In this document: one piece after another, positions 11,803-23,266 of the stretch
Position numbering within the stretch: position 1 is the stretch's first letter
Layout: each line of letters begins with the position of its first letter
DNA from: Diphasiastrum complanatum
Lineage: Eukaryota > Streptophyta > Lycopodiopsida > Lycopodiales > Lycopodiaceae
DNA: 64,000 bases
NCBI GenBank assembly: GCA_029204225.1
Contig: CM055096.1
Span: 1,883,908 to 1,947,907 of the forward strand
Direction of reading: 5' to 3'
The notes under the pieces: generated by a model
The model's input: only the letters and a program-made list of their open reading frames with translations
Databases searched by the model: none
Told to the model about the DNA's origin: nothing
Program-made: the position numbers and the translations under genes

Positions 11803-12075
11803 TTATTTGAAGTATCGAACACTGTAGCACCATCTAATTCTTGGTCCTTGCTGCTCCTTGCCAGTAGATGACTGAGTTGTCCCTCCTTGTTTTACACCAT
11901 TGTTTAGATGTAGACCGTGATCTTTCAATATTTTTCTTAACCCATCCAACTCCAATGCAAGTTGGTCTCTCTCTTCATTGAGCTTTGATATAGAGTCTAT
12001 GTGATCTCTTACTAAGCTTTGCATGTCCCACAGCATGAGGGTAGAACAGAGCAGTAGAACAAAAAATGAAGGCAA
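11803..12075 (-). pseudogene. Coiled-coil protein fragment, unknown
   Basis: The C-terminal two thirds of this 90-codon minus frame reads as a strongly heptad-like helix (SISKLNEERDQLALELDGL, RKILKDHGLHLNNG), then a Gln/Thr-rich tail and a stop. No upstream exon or retroelement domain is attached. It could be a gag N-terminus, an accessory frame of an LTR element, or a host-gene fragment. I do not recognise a family. Confidence 0.3.
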
Positions 12076-12351
12076 ATCTGTAGGGTTCTCTCAATAGAAT
12101 GAGGGGAACAAGCAAGTTGTTCACGCTCAATACCATTCTCCTGACACCTTTGCACTTAAACAAAAGGAATATTATAGAATGACTTTGTGAAAAAAGACCG
12201 CTTATTTTTAATCTTTGGCACAGAAACTCATAGACTCCTACAAAACTCTATACAGTTGACTCTCCTCCCATCTCTCTCTCACCACGACCATCCGAATTCA
12301 CTCTTTTCACTCCTCCCATGATTGAAAACGCCATAAAAAATAGTCAAACCC

Positions 12352-12906
12352 ATGACACACCTGACGAAAGATCCTATGTTCCACTCAAGAACGAAGCACA
12401 TTGCGATCAAGTATCACTTGATCAGGGATCTGATTGAAAGGAAGATGATGCAGACCACCTTCATAGGAACGAAAGATATGGTTGCTGACATCTTCACTAA
12501 AGCTTTGGACAAAGGGCTCTTTGAGAGGCAAAGGAGCAGTCTCGGGATCATAAAGCTACCATGCTTTGAGAGGGAGCTGAAGAAACAAAGTGTTTCTGAT
12601 TACAAAGCCTTGCTAGCTTTCAGCCCTTCACCTAACGAAGATGTTCGCGAACTCGAACATCTGGAGACACGAAACATGAAGAGTTTTGCGAACACGAAAG
12701 TCAACGGAGACGAAGATGAACGGTTCGTGAACACAAACCGTTCGCGAACACTAAGAATCTACGAACGAGATTCCTTTGCGGTCCAGCAAGAGAGAAAGGC
12801 AAACAAGGTAAACGAAACCAACGGTGGAAACAATACCCGTTCAGTCCTCACGCTCCAAGGAGTACCACCAGAGATCACGCAAGTACCCAGAAGTACAGAG
12901 ATCTGA
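12352..12906 (+). pseudogene. Copia E family, RNase H end plus long C-terminal tail
   Basis: The frame starts abruptly inside copia RNase H (HLTKDPMFHSRTKHIAIKYH, then MVADIFTKALDKGLFERQR). It continues in ERELKKQSVSDYKALLA and a charged tail of about 100 residues. The same ERELKK...SVS tail occurs at 15580, so this is the 3' end of another copy of element E. The tail DNA is rich in GTTCGCGAAC-like palindromes. Everything 5' of RNase H is missing. Confidence 0.8.
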
Positions 12907-13572
12907 CCTGATGGCATGACGTCAGTAGATACTTCCTAGGTCGTGGCTAATCTGCCACTCTTGTAATTCCCTGATTAGTTGTAAATGTATAATCACTCTA
13001 ATCTTAGGTTTACATAGAGAGACCGTACTTATTGGATAATACTTGACATATATCAGAACAGGATACACCGAGTGTAACTAAGAGAAGAGACACTTAAGAA
13101 GTCTGATGCTAGTAAGCAATCAAGACGAACACAAACAGAAGCTCCGCCTACGTGCGAGAAGATAATTTTGTCTAGGATCAGAAGATCCAATTGTCCGCTA
13201 GTGAAGCGAGACTACTACTCGTGAGAGAACCGTGCTTCTCTCACGCCAACGCACTGCATGGATTCGCATGCAGTGCCCTGAAGAAATAAGAGAAAATCAA
13301 TATAGATTATTTTCTAGTTGTGTCTGATCTTGGCTTATGCTGTTTATTTCATATGTCTAAGTTTTTTTGTTCCCTTTGAATTCCGCACCTTGGTTGAAAT
13401 CAAGTGGAATGTTGTATTAATTTTATGAACGTAGATCGGTAGTAACTGACTACTCTTTGGAGGATTGTAGGAGTGTTTCAGCTGGCAGTGCCCAGCGAAC
13501 GCATCTGAACTCCATCCGAATCTTGAAAGAGAGTCGCGACTGTTATGTGAATTTTTTTCTCTAGATTCATTA
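12907..13572 (+). repeat. Probable LTR of copia E family
   Basis: The non-coding block between the RNase H tail and a primer-site-like sequence (atatcagagcat, ~13575) has the position expected of an LTR. The exact start is not fixed. It may lie just after 12910, and the end is probably ...attaca near 13573. The primer site departs from TGGTATCAGAGC at its first three bases. No second LTR copy was found after 15881. Confidence 0.45.
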
Positions 13573-13612
13573 CACATATCAGAGCATCTCACGATTCTCA
13601 TCAAAGATCTAT

Positions 13613-15881
13613 ATGCCAAAGACAAATCAGGTGAAGACTGTCAGGGATGTCAAATTCAATGAAGCAAGAACAATGGCTAATGAAGATCCAGTTAGCTACG
13701 AAGTTCTTGATAAGCAGTACTATGACCTGCCGACATCGACAGAGGGAGTGGACCCTGAGCATCTAGATAAAGATGTTCGAATTCCAGATGGACTGAGTGA
13801 AAATTCAAAGGACGAAGAGCCCGACATGCAACCTATACCCAGGATACCTGCTACACATAGCAGCTCTGCAGTCAACAAATAAAAGGCACTCGACAAAGGC
13901 AAAGCCATCGAAGTGCAAGCTCACTCTCCAAGGAGATCGACAAGAGATAGAAAAGCACCAGTTAGATTTGTGCTTGCAGCTCAGCTTTGACAACAGAAGA
14001 GTTTTGTGGATTCGTGGTGAACCACAAACCTATGAAGAAGCAATCGATAGTTCCGATAAGGACAAATGGATAAAAGCCATGGAGGAAGAAATGGACTCCA
14101 TGAAGAAGAACAAGGTCTGGACTCTTGAACCAGTACCAGCTGAGAGAAAGACTATCAAGTGCAAATGGATCTACAAATATAAGTATAAACCAGATGGCAA
14201 TGTATCAAGATACAAAGCCAGACTTGTAGCAAAAGGTTTTTCACAGAAGTATGGTATTGATTACACTGAAACTTTTTCTCCTGTAGTCAAGCATACATCC
14301 ATACGAATTCTATTTTCTTATGCAGTAGCCTACAATCTGAAAATCCATATCGTAGATGAAAAGACAACTTTTCTACATGGTAATTGGAAGGAAAAGGTCT
14401 AAATGGACCAGCCACCAGGATTTACCTATGAGTCATTTCTTGACTGTGCCTGCAAAATACAAAGAAGCATTTATGGACTCAAACAGTCTATGAGACAGTG
14501 GTACAAGAAAAAGGATTATGCTCTCAAATCCTTAGGATTCCAACCTCTGATTATAATGTATATGTAAAAGTCACAGATTTAGAAATCATCATAATTGGTG
14601 TCTATGTAGATGACACACTAATCTTGTCGAGGAGTGACAACCTGATTGCACATGTGAAGAAGGATATTTCAAAGCACTTTGAAACATTGGACCTAGGAGA
14701 AGCAAAATACTACCTAGGCTTGCAGATCGACAGAGATCTTGATGGTGATAAACTATATCTACACTAGTCAAGATATATCCAAAAAATTATTGATGATTTT
14801 GACATGACAGATTCTAAGGGAGTAAACACTCCTATGGTACCTGGCACAGTGCTGACAAATGAAGACTGTCCCAGAGATAATGCAAACCAAGAAGCTATGC
14901 AGCATAAGCCTTACAAGAGGCTTATTGGTTCTTTGATGTACTTGGCAGACAATACAAGGCTTGACATTGCCTATGCAGTATTCAGATTGAGCCAATTTAA
15001 CATTAATCCAGGTCCGACACACTGGAAAATATCCAAGAGGATTCTGCAATACCTAGAAAACACAAAGGACTATGGACTCTACTACTCTCGGCATGCAAGA
15101 CTTTGAATAGATTCCTACAGTGATGCTAGTTGGGCATCAATCAAAGATGATTCCAAAAGTGTCTTAGGAGGATGCAAAATAGCAACCAATACAGCTATTA
15201 TATGGATCAACAGAAAGCAGACCATAACTGCCCAATCATCGTGTGAGGTAGAATATGTTTCTGCAGCCAAAATGGCTAATGAGCTGACATGGCTCAGACA
15301 ATTTCTAGATGGTTTGGGAGAGAGCACCAATGAGGCATTGATCTTACACATGGACAACACATCTGCAATACATCTGACAAGGGATCTAGTGTTTTACTCT
15401 AGAATGAAACACATTGCTATAAGATATCATTTGATCAGAGATCTGGTGGAGAAAAATGAGTTGAAGATAGTTTTCATTTTAACCAAGCAGATGGTGGCTG
15501 ACATCTTCACAAAGTCTCTAGATAAGGCAATGTTTGAAAGGCATAGAGCTGGCCTGGGAATCACAAAGCTACCACACTTTGAGAGGGAGTTGAAGAAACT
15601 TAGTGTTTCTACCCACAAAGTGCTTTTAGCTTGTGAGTTCATACCTATAGAAATACATGTGATTTGTACACAGGCAGCAACCGAAGTCATGAATGAGGCC
15701 GAAGTCCCCGACACCAATTGCCAAGGCACCAGTCTCAATCCAAGTCATCGACGTTGTCAACGTGGCCAAAGTGGTGAAAGTCCCTGAAGTCAACAAAGGC
15801 AGCGAAAGCTATCAGAGCATCGAAGGGTCACAACAGTATTTTGATTCTGTAGACGACATTGACATGGAGGTTTTCTTTTGA
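13613..15881 (+). pseudogene. Copia element E, integrase tail-RT-RNase H (degenerate)
   Basis: The frame opens at the integrase-RT linker (VRDVKFNEA). Then RT: EAIDSSDKDKWIKAMEEEMD, CKWIYKYKYKPDGN, RYKARLVAKGFSQKYGID, a damaged VDEKTTFLHGN, IYGLKQS, and the catalytic YVDD (GVYVDDTLILSRS, ~14615). RNase H follows: DASWASIKDDSKS, AQSSCEVEY, DNTSAIHLT, ADIFTKSLDKAMF. At least one frameshift (~13880) and several stops (14401, 14765, 15104) break it. Gag, protease and integrase core are absent. Only ~40 nt separate the primer-like site from the linker, so an internal deletion is likely. Confidence 0.9.
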
Positions 15882-15894
15882 TTGTTCCAAGATA

Positions 15895-17112
15895 TTGGAC
15901 CATTGTTGTGGACCATTATTTTCTGGTGTCAATATCACCTGTCCAATTTGCATCTATATATCCATGAAGAGTATGGATATCAGATGGATCTCGATCACCA
16001 TAGTAGATACAAAATTCTGAAGTGGCTCGTACATATCTAATACTTCTGATAAGAGCTTTCCAATGGATCATGCTAGGATTGGTCATGTATTGACTCAAGG
16101 AACTACTTACGTATGCAAGATCTAGCCTCGTTGAGATCATTGCATACATCAGGGATCTGATAATAGATTGGTATGGATATCTTTTCATTTCTGTCTTCTC
16201 CTCATTTGTCTGAGGGCACTGTTCCTTGGATAGCTGGATCCATGGGATTATATACAGGATTGCAATTCATGAAATTGAATTTCGTCAGCAAATTATAAAA
16301 GTACCTCTGATGGGTGATGTAGAGAAGTCATTTGCGCTTCTCCCAGATTTGTCATCTCAAACTCTTGGGATAGCATTCTCTTCGTATCCTTTGTCAGAGC
16401 AATGTTGTTGCCGATGAACAACAACGTATCATCCATGTAAAGTGTGATTATGACAAACAATTGAAATATACATTACAGTCTCCAGAGCTAGGTTGGAATC
16501 CATGATCGATCAAGAATATGTTGATACAATGAAACATTGCTCTAGAAGATTGTTTCAAACCATACAAAGCTTTGTGGAGTTTGCATACCTGGTCTTCATG
16601 ACCATTGAGGATGTAGCCTTCTGGTTGGATCACGTAGATGTCCTCCTCGATAACTCCATTGAGGAATGCAGTTTGTTCATCCATCTGGTGGACCTCAAGG
16701 TTTGTTGCAGCAGCATAAGAAAATAGCATTCGAATAGAGGTATGCTTGATAATTGGATTGAAGGTTTTGTAGTAGTCGATATTGGGAATTTGAGAAAATC
16801 CCCTTGCCACGAGTCGAGCTTTCCTTCAATTGATACTGCCATCTGAATTGTATTTGATCTTGAAGATCCATTTACAGTCGATTATCTTTTTGTTTGCTGG
16901 CAGGTCGGTGACAGTCCAAGTGTTGTTCCTCAACAATGAATTGTTCTCTTTGTCCATTGCTTCTTTCTAGAGATCTAAATTGGCCTGTGATAAAGCTTCC
17001 TCAAATGTGGTCGGCTCTCGAATGGAATAGTGGGCAAACTCATCAGTGTATCGAGCAGACTGAATTCGAATTCTTGTTGATCTTCTGGTTAAAGTTCTTG
17101 GCTGCAAAATTT
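15895..17112 (-). pseudogene. Copia element F, RT-RNase H fragment
   Basis: Minus-strand reading from ~17100 gives the linker (EFAHYSIREPTTFEEALSQ), then RT CKWIFKIKYNSDG, KARLVARGFSQIPNIDYYK, VHQMDEQTAFLNGVIEEDIY and LHKALYGLKQSSRA. After frameshifts come YMDD (LYMDDTLLFIGNN, ~16425) and the RNase H start (SLMYAMISTRLDLAYVSSSL, WTGDIDTRK, ~15930). It resembles E more than A or B (HTSIRMLFSYAAA versus HTSIRILFSYAVA). Both ends are truncated: at 17116 by an LTR and at ~15890 against E. Gag, protease and integrase are missing. Confidence 0.85.
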
Positions 17113-17115
17113 GTG

Positions 17116-17572
17116 TGAATTTCACACGTGTGGAGTGTGCACCACATGTGACTGTGATCTCCTAAGGTGTGTGGATGCACAAAGATCAAGACTAGATTGA
17201 GATTTAAGATCAATCTTCAATTCAATGGCAAAAACAGACTACTACATGCATTTACTCACTTCCAAAGCTCATAAACATGTGTGGGAAATGTTCAAAAAAT
17301 AAACTAAGTAAAAATAAGCAGCCCTCCTTAGGTAGAGAGAGCAAATTACCAATATCTCTCAGGTAGACAGAGAATGCTAGAAAATCACTTAGTCTCAAAA
17401 TCCACACAATCTCCAAATAGATCAAAGTGAGAAGTACAATGATACTATAGATCCACGAGCTAACACAATGCTCAAACATAATTGGACCTCATATTCACAA
17501 CATCCTAGTCCTATTGGACCATTGATCCATCCATCTTTCCATTCTATCGGACCATTCTCAAGCATATCTCAA
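17116..17572 (-). repeat. LTR fragment related to A/B LTRs
   Basis: It starts tgaatttcacacgtgtgg, like the A and B LTR ends on the plus strand, and keeps tgatctcctaag and agatcaagactag. It then diverges, so it belongs to a related but distinct family. It is cut at ~17572, where B RT sequence begins abruptly (cctagatcttgc). It replaces the missing 3' end of B. Confidence 0.6.
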
Positions 17573-20500
17573 ATCCTAGATCTTGCATTTTAAATTCTCT
17601 TCCTAATGCATCCTTAGTTTCTTGAACTAGCATCAAACAACTTCCACTAAGAATAATGTCATCTACATAGATTAGAAGAATGACAATATTACTACCATCA
17701 AACTTTAAGTACATAGAAGGATCATAGTCACTAAGCACAGATCCTACTGAAAGTAGAAAGTTGTTGAGTCTTGAATACCATGATCTAGGTGCTTGCTTCA
17801 AGCCATAAAGACTTCTAAATAGCAAACACACCTTAGATTTATCCTTGATAAATCCTTGAGGTTGTTCCATGTATATCTCCTCCTCAAGATAGCCATTGAA
17901 AAAAGCGTTGGAGACATCAAGTTGAAACAGTTTCCACTTAAAAAATAAGGCAAGAGAGATTATGATTCTTATTGTCACCATCTTTGCTACGGGAGCAAAG
18001 GTTTCTTCATAGTCAAGGCCATATATTTGTGCAAAGCCTTTAGGACATAATCTTGCCTTGTACTTGTTGATGGAGCCATCATGATTGTACTTGATCTTGA
18101 ACACCCACTTGCATCCAATGATATGCATGTTAGGTGGTGGATCCACTAGCTCCCATGTGTATTTGGTGATCAAGGCATCATATTCAATCTTCATGGCCTC
18201 ATACCACTCCTTGGTATTGAGGGCTTCTTGGACATCTTTGGGCTCCTCGTGAGAAACAAAATAAGCATAAGTGGAATCAAGATCCACTTGTTTTCCTTGG
18301 TCATCATAAGTGAGCCTCTTAGGCTCGGATCTCTCCCTCATGGATCCTCTAGGAGTGAAAATCCGAGGACTTCCATCTTCAAATCTCGACTCCTCCATAT
18401 GTGGATTGTCTTCAATAACAAAAGGTGATAGATATTGAGGATGCTTGATCTCGGCCCCTCCAAGATTGGACTTTTCTTCTTCATGAAAAACTACATCTCT
18501 ACTACCAATTACTTTAGAAGTAGAGAGCATGTGGATTCGATAGGCTTTCTTGTTGGATGAATATCCAACCATTACTCCTTTGATTGCACAAGGATCATAC
18601 TTCTTTCTCGTTTCCAAGGGAATATGGACAAAGCATATGCATCCAAATACTCTAAGGTGATCAATCTTAGGTTTCTTCAAATAAAGTGCTTCATATGGTG
18701 ACTTTCCTCCAAGTGCAACATGAGGGAGTCGATTGCAAAGATAGTTTGAACAATTCATGACCTCACCCCAAAAGTCTTTTGGAAAGGATGCCTCAATTCT
18801 AATGGTTTTGGCACATTACACAATGTTCTATTCTTTCTTTCAGCCACCCCATTTTGAGATGGTGTATATGCACAAGAAAACTCCCTTTTAATGCCTTCAA
18901 GCTCGCAATAATCATGAAATTTGTTGGAAGTGTACTCACCACCTCCATCACTTCTAAGAATCTTGATTTTGTATGAAAATTGCTTTTCAACTAGAGCTTT
19001 GAACTTTAGGAAATAGTCAAACATCATAGACTTTGAAGCTAGAAGATATAACCAAGTAAATCTTGTGAAATCATCAATGAAAGTTACAAAGCAAGTAGCA
19101 CCACCCTTGCTCTTTGAAGATGAGAAGTGCACATCCGAGTGTATGAGCTCCAATGGATGTGTAATCTTGATGGATGACTTTGAACAAGGCTTCTTATGAG
19201 ACTTAGATATGGCACAAGCCTCACATGGCTTGAAATTCTTGGAGATAAGATTAGGCAAGCCAATAGCTTTGGCTTTCTTGACCATGGACACCATATAACT
19301 ATAGTTAGGATGCCCCAACCTTCTATGTCATAGTTCCTCCAAAGACATATGAGAAGCAAAAGCACCATCACAAGAGTTAGCATACTCTTTGGGATCAAGC
19401 TTGTAGATTCCATCATATCTAGACCCAAATGCAAGGATCTCATCATGCTTCTTGATTGTACATGTATCAACATTGAAATTCACATCGAGTCGACTATCAA
19501 ACAATTGCCCAACACTAATAAGATTTTTTATTAACTTGGAAACAAAAAGTACATTAGACATAGAAAGAACTTTTGATGAAGAAAGCTTTAAGGGAATGGT
19601 CCCTATGCCTTCAATAGCACACTCATGATCATTTGCTGTGTAGATGGACTTCTTGGCTCCTTCATAAGGTGACATAGATGAAAAAGAATGCTTGGAGCTA
19701 CACATATGTGAAGAAGCTCCACTATCGATATACCACGAACCATCCTTCTTGAAAGGTGATGAAGAAAAACTCGAGACCATACAAGATCCCTCTCCATCAC
19801 TTGCATGAGCATCTTCCTTCTCTTCATTAGAAATGTTGGCTTGCTTGAGTTGACTCTTCTTCTTGAAGCAATTGGTGGCATAATGCCCCTTCTTGCCACA
19901 AAAGAAACACTTGATGTTTTTCTTCTTTTTCTTGGATGTGGAAGCTTGAGAGGAATCATCCTCGTCTCCTTTCACCTTGGAAATAAGATTGTTCGTGCTT
20001 GAAGAGGATTGGTGTTGATTCTTACTTCTTGTCTTGTGCTTGTCTTTGGTAAAGAGAGCTTTACCATCAATGTTGAGAGACAGTCTCTCCATTTTCAAGA
20101 GTTTATACTCTTGTCTTGATTCTTCAGAAATGAGCACACTTTGGAGTGCTTCCAAACTTGGTAGCTCCTCCTTAATGGCATAAATCTAAACAAGTTTGTC
20201 ATATTCCTCCTTTAACCCATTAAGTATGACTCGAACAAGTTCATTTTGGTTGATGGAGTCACCTATGCATGACAATTCTCTATGGAGGTCTTTAACTCTC
20301 ATTACATAAGCTGAAGCACATTCATCACTTCTCTGTACACTTTGAAAAATTTGGTTTCTTAGTGTTAGAAGTCTAGAAGTATTCTTTGCCTCATAGATGG
20401 ACTTGAGAGTATCCCAAGCATCTTTCGCATTAGTACAAGCACCAATTTGTCTTAATATGTCATTTGAGACATTCATCTTAATATAATGTAGAGCCATCCT

Positions 20501-20680
20501 AGCTCTCTTTTTGTACTTTGGAATTTCTTGAGGAATTTGTGGTTCTTCTTCAATACCAAGTACAATATCCATCACATCTTGTAGTATTAAGACAGATTCC
20601 ATCCTAACCTTCCAAATTGAGTAATTGGAGGTTGACAATCTTTCACTTGCTTCTAATAGAAAGACACCCATTGAAGTCAT
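17573..20680 (-). pseudogene. Copia element B gag-pol (degenerate, 3' truncated)
   Basis: Minus-strand sister of A, from ATG at 20680 (MTSMGVFLLEASERLS). Gag carries zinc knuckle CFFCGKKGHYATNC (~19880). Protease DSGASSHMC is at ~19720. Pre-integrase RRLGHPNYSYM is at ~19300. The integrase keeps HSDVHFSSS, RSDGGGEYTS and NGVAERKNR (DDE preserved). RT has QLDVSNAFFNG and YVDD (~17670). Breaks: stop in gag (~20184), stop before HRRLGH (~19327), frameshift at ~18757. The RT is cut after EFKMQDLG at 17573, so RNase H and the 3' LTR are gone. B keeps the integrase-RT linker that A has lost. Confidence 0.9.
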
Positions 20681-21362
20681 AAAGAATGATGGAAATAAAA
20701 AAATATGGATGAAAAAATTGCTTATCTTCTCACTATAGGAACCAATAAAGGGCACAAATCAAATCCTATGTAAGACAAAGCAAAAAAATTGTGAGATAGA
20801 TCTCACTAGCTTGACAATCTCTCTAAAACAAGATTTGAATCATCAAAAAAGATGAAGTGTGGCAAAAGTTATGGTTTGTATGAAACAATTTACCTAGAAC
20901 CTATAAATTTTGTCTAAATCACATATAGATGAGATTGGTCAACTTCTGGATGATTTTTGTGATCATTCAAGCAATAAATGACATGTACTCACGATTTGCC
21001 ACAGGTCTAGGCATCCTACCTACGACTCTTCAAAAGCTTATAATTTTTTATTGGCTTATCCAACTGTCATGATTCAAATTGCATCAGATTCTACACATTT
21101 CTAGCTTTCTAGTGGGCTAATTTGTATGGAATTTAGATCTGAGGTGAGAGAGAACCACCAAAGTGAAAATGGGCAGATTTCACACATGCATGCACTTGAA
21201 ATTCCATACAGTACCTAATCTGGACCATTCAAAGTGGTTTGAAGCTCTAAATCACCAGAAAATTGCAAACTAGCTAGAAAGTAGAATCTAGACAATTCCT
21301 AGCTTGAAATTTGATCAAATTTGCAAACTTTCTGATTAGATTTTCTTGTAAATCTTACGTAG
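20681..21362 (-). other. Leader of copia B
   Basis: Non-coding sequence between gag and the primer site, colinear with the leader of A (6787-7529). A's perfect cacacgtgtg palindrome segment is missing here because of a short deletion near 20875. Confidence 0.7.
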
Positions 21363-21374
21363 GCTCTGATACCA
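21363..21374 (-). promoter_or_regulatory. Primer-binding site of copia B
   Basis: Plus-strand gctctgatacca is the complement of TGGTATCAGAGC, 3 nt from the LTR start at 21378. It pairs with initiator tRNA-Met. Confidence 0.88.
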
Positions 21375-21377
21375 TGT

Positions 21378-21987
21378 TGAATTCACATGTGTGAGACGCC
21401 CTACACATGTACTTTTGATCTCCTAAGCCCAATAATACCATAAAGATCAGACTAGCATTGATTGACAATAGGAAAGTTGACCATACAGGAAATATTATTG
21501 TGTTACAAGCAAGATCTGTCAACAAAACATGAAACTAAGTACAATAAATGCCTCAACTTGGCTAGAGAGAGAAAATGAAAGTACAAAACTCGAGTAGAGA
21601 GAGAGGGCACAAAGATCTTAGTCTCCAAATTTGCATTATACACAAATTTCATCATTTTTTCAATGAGAGTACATCACGTATATATAGATCCATGGACTCT
21701 CCTCCTACTTTGAGTTGAATTGGAGTTGTGAATCCACCTCTCAAGCTATCTAGACTTATTCAAGCCACCTCAATATGTCTAATTGTGCCACCTAGTCTTT
21801 TCATGCATTAAATGTGGCATGCAAAGTACAAATGGCAATTCCCATGGTAGCTTGATTTTCTACTTCTACCTACCTTGAATATTTTATTCTGAGATGGGTC
21901 TTTACTAAGCCAAAAGAGCTCAATTCATCTTTGGCATTTTTAGGACCTCTACTTACAACATTCGATAGATTTTTCCAATATTTCAAT
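21378..21987 (-). repeat. 5' LTR of copia B
   Basis: Homologous to both A LTRs over its whole length, including the inner aatattattgtgttac stretch seen in A's 3' LTR. The outer end is decayed (caatatttcaatagg instead of caatattttgaca), so the exact end and flanking duplication cannot be called. Confidence 0.8.
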
Positions 21988-22341
21988 AGGCTTCTCAAGA
22001 AGCATCACAAATTATCTCTTTTGAAGGTATTCAAGTTGTGATGGGGCCAAGGTGTGAGGAGGAGTCTCTTCTTCATATGATTTCAAGAAGATCTTCAAGA
22101 TGCATGGCCGAGTCTTTATGGCTCACCTTACATGGCAAAGAGGGGCATCTTTCATGTTGTATCTACGACAACACATTCATATATACTTCTCTTCCTTTGC
22201 TTGGTATGCTATTTTGCTTCATTGAATTTTTTGGATAGTTCAAGAAAAGCTATACTAGTTTTGTATGATGCTTATGGTATGGACATGTTTCTTGTCATTA
22301 TTGACTTAGATATGTTTCCCATACATTTTTAAAGAAAGATA

Positions 22342-22898
22342 TTGTATTATCAAAAGTATGCTCTTGTTTCTAGTGTGAACAAGATTGAGCTTGTTATGCA
22401 TGTTTTTGAAAATCATGTTTTCACATGTTTTGAGGAAAATTGTGAACTCCTCCTGAGACTAAGTGAGAGAGTAATTAGCCTAAAAAAGATCGATATAGTA
22501 TTTGATATCAAGATTAGATCCATCATGGATATAGTTCATTGTATGTGCACTAGTCAAGCTAGAAAGCATAATCTTGATGATCATCATTTTTTCACATCTT
22601 ATGATCTTGATCTTTAAGATCTTTATGAGGCTTGGAAGCCTCGGATTTATCTATTTATGGTGCAACATTCATGCAAGTGGAGGTTTCAAATCAAAGACCA
22701 TCATCAAGCATGGAGGAAGCACATGGACATAGTGATATTGGTGGAATGATCTTCAAAGTTTTTGGCAAATGATTTCTATCAAGGAAATCTTATCATAGAT
22801 ATGGTGAGGGTGCTGCTATGATGGATCCCTTGGCTGATCTTCACTTCTTATCCATACCAAAGGATCCACTCAAAAAGCTTTACAAACTTCTCAAGTGA
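22342..22898 (+). pseudogene. Element C, 3'-terminal ORF of unknown function
   Basis: The frame starts at 22342 (MYYQKYALVSSVNKIELVM) and continues FEENCELLLRLSERVISLKK. After stops and a frame change it ends in SYHRYGEGAAMMDPLADLHF and LSIPKDPLKKLYKLLK at 22898. It is followed directly by a polypurine tract and an LTR. The same protein, more decayed, lies on the minus strand at 58077-58536 (EANCKLFMRVSE, HYHGYGDLGA). It is therefore a family-specific 3' ORF of an LTR element. No known domain is recognised. Sequence at 21988-22341 is upstream interior of C with no identified domain. Confidence 0.5.
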
Positions 22899-22926
22899 TC
22901 TAGTACCTTTCCAAACTATTTTTTGA

Positions 22927-22935
22927 GGAGGAATG
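22927..22935 (+). promoter_or_regulatory. Polypurine tract of element C
   Basis: gaggaggaa directly before TGTGAGAAATTAAC is the layout expected for plus-strand priming at a 3' LTR. Element D has gaagagggag before TGTGAAAATT. Confidence 0.6.
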
Positions 22936-23190
22936 TGAGAAATTAACAAAAATCTAGCTTGGTATTCTTATGTTAGAAGTTTGTGAGTGAATCTCACATG
23001 TGTGGAGGATGTTCCCACGTGTGGAGAATTGTAAAATAAATTTAAAATGTTTGTTATAGGGGTCTTATAAAGTTTCATAGTCAAGCTTCTAGGTGTCATT
23101 AGTAGATTGAGCCATTTTTGGCTTTAGAGGTCAATTAGTGGGTACACTTGTTTTGACATTATTAGTCCAAAAGCACAAGTGAAAAACTCA
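22936..23190 (+). repeat. LTR of element C (3' end not fixed)
   Basis: Starts TGTGAGAAATTAAC after a polypurine tract. It contains cacatgtgtggagg and ttcccacgtgtgg, and resembles the LTR at 55655-56454 (gacatgtgtggagcctgttcccac). No terminating CA or target duplication was located before ORF-L. Confidence 0.55.
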
Positions 23191-23266
23191 TGCTAAATAG
23201 GTTCTTGACAAGTGTCTTTAGTTAGTTTGATGTGTGACAAGTCAAAGTTCAAGAGATCCAGTAGAA

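Noticed and set aside
17116-17572. 3' LTR of element B
   Set aside because: It shares only the terminal motif and a few words with B's 5' LTR. The rest is a different family, so it was annotated as a foreign LTR fragment.
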